A DNA stretch of 64,000 nt from Fragilariopsis cylindrus CCMP1102. Lineage: Eukaryota; Bacillariophyta; Bacillariophyceae; Bacillariales; Bacillariaceae. Every line of letters begins with the position of its first letter. Positions within the stretch are counted from its first letter, which is position 1. The notes beneath the pieces are model-generated. The model saw nothing but the letters and a program-made list of their open reading frames with translations. It was not told the origin of the DNA and searched no databases. The translations under genes and the position numbers were made by a program. Where the stretch lies: NCBI GenBank assembly GCA_900095095.1, contig FMBT01000390.1, forward strand, positions 62,001 through 126,000. The letters are read 5' to 3'. Of the stretch, positions 57,145 to 64,000 are shown in pieces.

Positions 57145-57900
57145 ATGTCATCGTTTTTCTTTTCACCTACACCTACAATAGCTGCTATACCACCACTAGA
57201 TGGTGATGATACAAATACGTTACCTAAGAAAAAAATTACTGTCTACTTGATTCGACATGCCGAAACAGAAGAAAATGTTAAGATGGATGGTCTTCGAGAA
57301 GTAGGCAATTCTATTTATGGTTGTCGTGTCCCATCTTCGAAAGACTTATCAAGCAGCTTATCATTTCTTGGTGGTGTAGTAAAAGGAGATACAGATTCTG
57401 ATCTGTCACAAAATGGGAAAGAACAAATCAATGAACTTTTTCAAATAATGGATAGCGATAAGAAAAACAGTAATAATGTGAATTCTGTGATAGAGATAAT
57501 TGATGTAATTGGACATAGTCCACTGGCCCGTACAAAAGAAACTTGCTATGGTGTTTTTGGTCTTAACAATATTGACGACGATAGCAACGAAGACAAAAAT
57601 AATGTGGTAGAATTAAGTTGTTTAGAAGAGGTTACTCCATGGGAAACAGCTGTATCCGGACGGAGAAATACTGTACACAAACGTATCGGGGAACTAAAAG
57701 ATTGGATCGAGAGTCAGCAAGATGCAACATCTATTGCATTAGTAGGTCACAGTGAGTATTTCATGATCATGCTTGGAGTAAGTCGATCAGAAAAGTTCCA
57801 GAACTGCGATGTTTGGAAAGTCGACTATGAATATGGTGGTACTTGGAGCAATCTAGAACTCAAACATAGGTTGAATTCTAGTAAACCAATGGGATTCTAG
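57145..57900 (+). CDS. Histidine phosphatase superfamily protein (251 aa)
   Basis: This is a single exon from an ATG. TVYLIRHAETEENVKMDGL contains the RHG-type motif as RHA with the nucleophilic His. DTDSDLSQNGKEQINELF and VIGHSPLARTKETCYGVFG match the branch-1 fold, LEEVTPWE carries the acidic residue, and the second catalytic His is in SIALVGHSEYFMIMLG. It resembles plant and algal phosphoglycerate-mutase-like proteins of unspecified substrate. Asn/Asp-rich insertions (KKNSNNVNS, DDDSNEDKNN) sit in loops. No targeting peptide was identified; the start SFFFSPTPTIAAIPP is mildly hydrophobic. Confidence 0.85.
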   Translation: MSSFFFSPTPTIAAIPPLDGDDTNTLPKKKITVYLIRHAETEENVKMDGLREVGNSIYGCRVPSSKDLSSSLSFLGGVVKGDTDSDLSQNGKEQINELFQIMDSDKKNSNNVNSVIEIIDVIGHSPLARTKETCYGVFGLNNIDDDSNEDKNNVVELSCLEEVTPWETAVSGRRNTVHKRIGELKDWIESQQDATSIALVGHSEYFMIMLGVSRSEKFQNCDVWKVDYEYGGTWSNLELKHRLNSSKPMGF

Positions 57901-58155
57901 TAAGCAAATAATGGCAATGTAACTTTAAGTAGGAAACTTGTTGTAAAAATTCCATATACTATTAGCAAAATGCTGCAACAATGTATTCCATTCCATTCAT
58001 ATTTGTCTATATAATATGGTATGATATGATATAATATATAGCTACGCGCATGTGGTTACATAGTAAAACAACATCTAATATAATGTTTCATTACAGCTTA
58101 CTAGTAGTAGACACCATGCATCATACTTGAAGTCTCTCTAAATAAACAGGAAAAA

Positions 58156-59695
58156 TCATATACATAATTTCTTTTCGCGTCCCTCTTCGTATGATTCAAA
58201 CCCATCTTCATAGTACGAATCAACTTGCTCTTTCAGTTGCTTGTACAATTCTTGAGCATTCGTTCGTTCCCTTGGATTGCGTTTCCAACAATTTTGAAGT
58301 ATATGCTGAATGGCTGGTCTCCAATCTCTCTTGAGTGGAGGCCGATCGTCCTTTTTAATGACAGTCTCACGATGTTCTTCCTGACTTAACTTACCAAAGG
58401 CTTTTTCCAATGCAACTAATTCCCAAAACAATATAGAAAATGAATATATATCGGCACTTAAATTATATGGCTGTCCCAAGGCGACCTCGGGGGCCATGAA
58501 CCGACGAGAACCCGTACCTCCCGACATTTCATAGAAGCCTGGTTCATTGCGTTTTGTTTGTTTGCGATGTACGATTGTTTGAATGAATCAACAGAAAAAT
58601 ACCATCTCAGTGAGTGTTTACTGATCTAGAATATTATAGAAAAAAAGCTGCAGAACAACTCTAACACGTACCGTCTGCTGTTTTCTGTAAGGGATCTAAC
58701 TCTTTTGCTAGTCCAAAATCAAAGAGCTTGACACGTCCCTCGAAGTTAAATCCAACATTATCTGGTTTCAAGTCGCTGTTGGGGGATAGATTTCGATTAG
58801 ATTGATACGACGTTGTAGGAAAGAAAGTAGAAAAAAAAGCATCCGAACGAACAAATAAGGTGCATATTGCTTCCAACGTTAAAAAGAAATAGAATATGTA
58901 CTCACCGAAAGACAATCTTAAGATTATGCAGATGACGAATAGCGCCACAAATATCAGTTGCTACATGCAGTCTTTGTAAAAACATAGCCTGAAGAAGCTT
59001 AATGTTGGCGGGAGATGAGTGTCGAAGCTTGCGTCGCTTTAGTTCTTTCCATATGTCGATACGTTTATCTAAAGTATCGTATAGTCTATCAACGACTAAA
59101 AAATAACCTCCCATTTGTCCCGTGGCAAAGCCAGCAGCTCCAGCTGCTGCCACCCCGTGCAAAGAAATTATTGATGGATGGGGTGATTGCTTATAGCGCT
59201 TAAATACTTTGCTTCTAAGAGTAGATCTGCTGCACCATTGCAGAATTCATTCGAGTTAGCCATCGCGGATTCGTTAAGAAACTTCACGGCTAGTAATTTT
59301 CGATCAATATTTTTTAATATGGTTAATCGCTGTTGACGTTGATCGTCACTGACAGGTGATGATTCATCCAGTTCAATCTTTTCAAGTTCATATACACTAT
59401 TGAATCCTCCCTTACCCAGTTTGTCCCCCAAGAATGGGATAATTTCATCGCGTTCGAAGTAGGGAACGCAATCTTTTTTCAGATCCTTGATCAATGAAGA
59501 TCGTTTGGTCTTTTGGTAACACAAAAAATATCACAGCAACAATAATAGTAACAACGACATACGTTAGTTGGACTTTAAACGATATATGATAAGAATGTTA
59601 GAGAAAAAAGAATACCGAGAAAGCGACGCCTAACTAACAACTGACCATTTCTTGGCATACTCTTGTTGCATATCGACTGGCTTTCTGACAGACAT
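58156..59695 (-). CDS. Serine/threonine protein kinase (about 382 aa) with one frame break
   Basis: The four exons are 59695-59639, 59509-58906, 58775-58672 and 58538-58156 (introns 129, 130 and 133 nt). The Gly loop is LGKGGFNSVYEL, the ATP-binding Lys is in LLAVKFL, and the catalytic loop is IVFRDLKPDNVGF (FRD in place of HRD). DFG is intact (KLFDFGLAKE), as are the activation segment GGTGSRRFMAPEVA and ADIYSFSILFWELV. Such kinases (TKL-like) are numerous in diatoms. In exon 2 one base is missing, most simply from the four-base G run (plus strand) at 59180-59183: ..AISNHP and SIISLHGVA lie in different frames. With it restored the exons sum to a whole number of codons. The first exon and its GTTAGT donor are chosen by phase and are less certain. 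Confidence 0.88.
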
Positions 59696-61533
59696 CTAAA
59701 TCTAAGGGAATCATTGTATTATGAAGGATCTTTCCACAGGCAATCAATCAACAAGGAATGATTGTACTGCTTCCTGGTCCTGCTATTCATGTAAATAAAT
59801 GCTTTTGTTACAGAATTTATATTTTATGTCAAAGCATACGTTCACACTACAGTATTGAATAATAAACGTTATTATGCGTTATATAAATCATTCAAATACT
59901 TTTGTATTGCTGGGGGATCGGATGTTTCACACAATTGAAATTCCCCCGAATATACCCTCGATTGAAAACATCAACTTTTATATCGTAATTTAGTACCAGG
60001 TACTGTACTTCACTTTACAACTTGACACATACATGCAGTAAGTTAGTAAACTACTTCAATGTTATTATTGTGAGGTTTGCCATTTTGATACTTGCAGGCA
60101 TATATTTTCTAGACCTGAACATAACAGTCATCAAGGATGCAATGTAGTGATTAGAGAGAAACATACCCCTCTTTTTCTTGCATTATTTGGTCACGTCAAG
60201 ATGATCATGGGATATCTAGGGTAGCCACATTGTTTCTAGACTTGGATTTATTCCTGGTGATTTTTTTGTGGTGACTTCTGTAAAAAGCTTCAATCCTTAA
60301 AATAGCAATCACCAGTCCAAGTAGTGTCCTACTACTATGATTAACAACTACCACCTACTGCTACTTCATACTCCTACTGCCAATACCATGCTCCAGAACT
60401 ACTAGTACAACTAAAGGAAGGTGTATACATAGTTCGTTCAATGAGATCATCCCATATCTTTCATCTGATTGATATGTATATATTGACAGGGATTATTCCA
60501 CTCCTCTGTCTTTTATCTTGTTTCATTTTGTATTGATTTTGTCATCATTGTACATGTACAATTGGAAACTCATTTATTATTGCCTGAAGCCTAATCCGTA
60601 AAGAATTATGAGCTTTAGGTAAGTCTATCAATACACAGAAAGTATTCTATTGATGCTGTAAGCATTCTATAAGCAATTCAGTGGATCTTAGTGAAGTGAA
60701 GAGTTGAAGTCATGATACGTTGGAGTATGATTGATACAGCAAGATAGGAATAATAGCTCAAGAAGAGTCCTGTAGTATAGTATGTTTGCATGGGACACTA
60801 CTACTTCATACTCCTACTGCTAGCAGGTATTTTACTGCTCAAGATGTAGGAGTAAGACACAAGTAACTAGTGAAGTAGATATATACACCGCTAATGAGCA
60901 ACTAAGAGCACACTTCAGGTAAACACTATTTACATATGTGTAGAACATAGTTAGAAAGTCTTCAGTCTAGTGAACTTAAGTAGCTAGATGCATTTACAGA
61001 TTATGAGAACAATATCTTTCATCACTCTTGGAAAAAAATATAATAAAATTGTACACAGGGTTGTCTTATAGTATAAATAATGATCAGTAACGGTATAATA
61101 CACTAACTAACTAATAATGCAATATACAAAATATGTGCGCTCAAGGGTAGGCAAGGGAAAAAATCTAGAAGCGAGAGAAGCCAACAACATGTTCCACAAG
61201 TTGACTGCGGGTTAAAAAATTAAGAAAAGATTAAAGATATAGTAAAATGGTGATAACTAGCAGTTTAAACTGATGTAATATGTAATGACGTCTACATCAT
61301 TACCAGTGCCACCACAAGAGACAATCATCTGAGAAGATATTCGGAGTCAGTCTATCAAAATTTGTTAACTAGTTGACTTGTCTTGACGATTGAAGTCAGC
61401 ACCGGTACTGCCACAAAATGTATTAGTATCTTCAGTAAAAGCGTAACAGTCTTCCCACTTTCACTAGCTACGTGTAGCTATCGGAATCATATTATATTGT
61501 TGACGATGATGTCATTTGTACAGTCTAGTTTTT
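59696..61533. other. Long intergenic region
   Basis: About 1.8 kb without a supported gene. The words CTACTTCATACTCCTACTGC occur at about 60360 and again at about 60800. TACTGTA words occur at 59850-60010. The ORF 61383-61700 on the plus strand is antisense to the last exon of the LPA1-like gene and is not a gene. Confidence 0.5.
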
Positions 61534-62766
61534 CTATGGGCCTCCATATTTCTCACTATCGCCTGGCATCCCAAACTTACTTCCGTCCATTACCTCCATT
61601 GTACCTATCAAGTCACCGAAAGGAGGTAGTCCCGTCGCACGACGAAGGATTTTCCCCTGAAATCATCAAAAGAAATCAAGAGATTAAAATTATAAGATAA
61701 CGATTAGATGACGCCAGGAAGACAAGACAACTTCTTAAGTCAAAATTCCCACACAGACGAAAGAAATCATGAAATAATAATAATCCCCGTAGGACGAAAT
61801 ACTTACATTTTTCTTGACAGTCAAAGTGATCCCCTTTTCCAAAACATCATACCCTTGTGTTGCAGCAGTTTCGATCTCTGATTTTAAATATTCGCTCCAT
61901 TGATTTGATCCCGTCGGAAAAGAAATAACAGAATCGGCCTTGCTAATGTCAAAATTGCGATCAGTTTCTGGATCAGCTTCTATTCCGTTTGTCCAGAAGC
62001 CACGAGTATCACCAACGACGACTTTTGATTTTTCTTCCCATTATTGAAGATAAATTCTCCAGTAGGACGGGAACAATAACCATATCGACTTCGAGTAATT
62101 TCTCCGGGAATGTATTAGTATCTGTCAATTGATCTGAAGTCATCGATCTCGCTAACGAAGAAATATACTCTTTTCCTCCTGCTGCTATTAGAACTCGACT
62201 TTGACGTCTGTAGCTCTTCATCTCCAAACGCTTACTACCCCCCTCTGTGGTGCCGCTGGCTCGACGATCAAACTTGCTAGTCTACCACCCCGAGCTAGCT
62301 TATCAAGATTCGCTTGGCCAAGTTTGTAGTCGCGATATACGAGTACACCACAGGCAATAACAGCACCCAAGTTAATAGCATCAGATGTAAGTACCTCATC
62401 AAGCGGTTGAGCATCTGCGAAGCCGCCTGCCATTGTCTTGGCCGTATTCAAGGCTGAAAAATATAATGCGATCATTGCCGATCCGAATGATGCTGTAAAG
62501 AATGCTAGCCGAACTTTACGAAAGGGCGAGTCAATCTCCTCTCGAAGCCGTTGCTTGAGCGTATATCCTCCTTGTGCTTGACTGAGATCGAGTTCTGTAG
62601 ATTGTCTTTGCTCTTGTTCCTGATCGGATGTAGGCTCGGCACAAAGACTAACAACCCGCCCATCATTATAATTGTGGGTCGTTGTCGCACAACTCTGTGG
62701 TGAAACGAATGCAGACGCCGTCGAACATATTGAGAAGAAGAAGAGGAAAATACTAAGAATCTGCAT
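61534..62766 (-). CDS. LPA1-like (DUF3493-containing) plastid photosystem II assembly protein, two compensating frame breaks
   Basis: The exons are 62766-61807 and 61656-61534 (150-nt intron, phase 0), about 360 aa. The signal peptide ends STASAFVSP, the plastid motif. A DUF3493-like stretch follows: LREEIDSPFRKVRLAFFTAS, then a hydrophobic SAMIALYFSAL and DAINLGAVIACGVLVYRDY. The C-terminal half (SRVLIAAGGKEYISSL, VDMVIVPVLLE, VVGDTRGFW, ILRRATGLPPF) resembles the C-terminus of plant LPA1, a thylakoid factor for PSII assembly, without the TPR part. One G is missing at 62238-62243 and one base is extra near 62029-62039; between them about 200 bases read in another frame. The net frame is preserved. 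Confidence 0.75.
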
Positions 62767-63375
62767 CCTTTAGGTTCAACAATTGTAATTTATATAGCTT
62801 TTATAACGAGATGAGAAAGTATGATAAGAATGCTTTTATGTGCGCTATCATTCTCTCTTCATTTTTAAATTTCATATTTTTATTCTGAATTTATCGTTTG
62901 TCGCGATTTCTCTTCTGTGACTCCGTGCTTGTTTACGTGTTATTTATTCTTGTTGTAAGACCACTGACTCACATTACACTCGTGATTAATGAGGCGCGGT
63001 AAAGTATCTATTTTGAATCTTAACATACATGCCAGCTACTCTACTATATTCTACTCTACCGGTACTCTACTCTACCAGATTTCCAGCTAGATTGGTTGTA
63101 CTTCTCAATAGATAGTTGTTGGGAGGAGTTACAAATGAATAATATTGCAATTAAGATTATAGTTTGTTAACTTCTTGACATTCGAATACAATATGAAATA
63201 CTGTAGTAGACGATCCGAAAAAATTGTTAGGCAGGGAAATAAAACTAATTTTCTTATTCGACTAGAATTTATTTTGGTCACTACAAGAGACAAACTTTAA
63301 AAATGAGAGAAAATATAAAAAGCACTAATATTGCATTAACTAAAGATTAAATTCGGTTTTGTCTTCTCTGCCCTT
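62767..63375. other. Intergenic
   Basis: Upstream region of the LPA1-like gene and 3' flank of the PPR gene. TCTACT/CTACTCTACC runs lie at about 63040-63080, and ATACTGTAGTAG at about 63197-63208. No gene was found. Confidence 0.5.
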
Positions 63376-64000
63376 TTAAACTACAGCTGCTCGATGGGTG
63401 TTAATAGCAATACCATATTCAAGTTCGTCGTCGACGTCTTCATCGCTCGCCTTTATTGTACTATCATCTTCGACGACGACAGCTTTGACTTCTTCTTTTA
63501 CTGAATCATTCTTTACAAAATTTTCTGTCTCTCAGCTAGTTCAGCTAAGTCAGATTTTAAGTAATCAACCATTTCTAACAGTGTGGCACTAATGGCCGAT
63601 GATTCTGCAGCATCCTCGTCAATTTCACCCTTTTTACATAGGCCCTCAAATTGTTTAACAAGTTTCTTTGCCAGAGTTCTTGTGTAGAAGTTTGGAATGA
63701 TGTTTGTATAATCACCTTGATCAATATACCTGAATTCACCTGCTTCTTTACGTCGGTCAACATATCTGACGCAAGCTGGCTTGCACGGGTGGTTCCCTCA
63801 ACAGTACCATCTAGACACGCAGCAAATGCAGTGTTGTAGGTAATAACATTGGGTTGGACCAATCTGATTTCATCCGATTGATCCATTCGACAGCGACACC
63901 TGACTGCTTCGGATCAGCTACGCAAGCTGCAATTGCTGTTGTGTATGTAACTACAGAAGGTTCGACTCCAGCTTTAAGCATACCAATAACAATTCCCTCA
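63376..64000 (-). CDS. Pentatricopeptide-repeat (PPR) protein, C-terminal part, frame-broken and cut by the window edge
   Basis: PPR motifs read leftward from base 64000: GVEPSVVTYTTAIAACV and VQPNVITYNTAFAACL are repeat cores. A non-repeat tail follows (YIDQGDYTNIIPNFYTRTLA, LLEMVDYLKSDLAELAE) and an acidic end. At least two single-base losses are needed, near 63868-63870 and near 63744-63749. A third near 63526-63533 decides whether the protein stops at 63513 or runs on through an acidic tail to 63376. PPR proteins bind organellar RNA sequence-specifically; the N-terminus with any targeting peptide is outside the window. Three breaks in 500 bases could mean decay, but the sequence between them is well conserved. 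Confidence 0.75.

Noticed and set aside
61383-61700. Plus-strand 105-codon ORF
   Set aside because: It is antisense to the last exon of the LPA1-like gene, whose product (ILRRATGLPPF..) fits the family and the splice phase.
63950-63980. A second tRNA gene, because GGTTCGACTCC matches the B-box consensus
   Set aside because: It lies within PPR coding sequence, and no acceptor, D or anticodon stems form around it.

Overview
The window is nuclear DNA from a diatom, or a very close stramenopile relative, with an AT-rich genome (about 37-38% GC by eye). Four features show this. Short GT-AG introns of 107-200 nt interrupt many genes. Several plastid proteins begin with a signal peptide followed by the diatom ASAFAP-type cleavage motif: ThiC, EF-P, an ABCF ATPase, an LPA1-like protein and probably a histidine phosphatase. 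An intact Ty1/copia element is present. Some families are known mainly from diatoms, such as the DUF6824 protein. I cannot name the species.

Layout. 1-1.1 kb: frame-broken gag-like fragment. 2.4 kb: tRNA-Val(AAC). 2.8-4.8 kb: plastid thiC (minus) with a TPP-riboswitch aptamer in its 3' UTR. 5.6-7.2 kb: nucleotide-sugar transporter (minus). 8.3-10.1 kb: HAS1/DDX18 helicase. 11.6-13.5 kb: BCD1-like snoRNP factor and an isochorismatase-family hydrolase, converging with 5 bp between stop codons. 14.9-24.9 kb: a small Ser-rich protein, a histidine phosphatase, a DUF6824 protein and a lineage-restricted protein with a His-rich segment. 25.1-37.7 kb: tubulin cofactor A (minus) and a 1,457-aa low-complexity protein (plus), whose shared upstream region is split by an exactly 7,000-bp copia element. 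37.8-44.9 kb: DUF3067 protein, BUD23, CYP51 and two membrane proteins. 46.1-51.7 kb: a transglutaminase-like protein lacking its catalytic residues, a Q/H/N-rich protein and a methyltransferase-like protein. 52.1-56.4 kb: plastid EF-P and a plastid ABCF ATPase, divergent across 454 bp. 57.1-64 kb: a second histidine phosphatase, a protein kinase, an LPA1-like plastid protein and the 3' end of a PPR gene.

Functional themes. Ribosome biogenesis and translation recur: HAS1, BCD1, BUD23, EF-P, ABCF and tRNA-Val. Plastid function also recurs: ThiC, EF-P, ABCF, LPA1-like and DUF3067. There are no operons. Genes sit mostly as divergent pairs about 0.45-1.1 kb apart or as tight convergent pairs.

Several otherwise well-conserved genes carry single-base frame breaks, many of them in short homopolymers: HAS1, ABCF, the kinase, the LPA1-like gene, the PPR gene and the gag fragment. 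I think most are residual sequencing errors rather than gene decay. I joined exons by hand from splice-site phase and family alignment recalled from memory. No searches were run.
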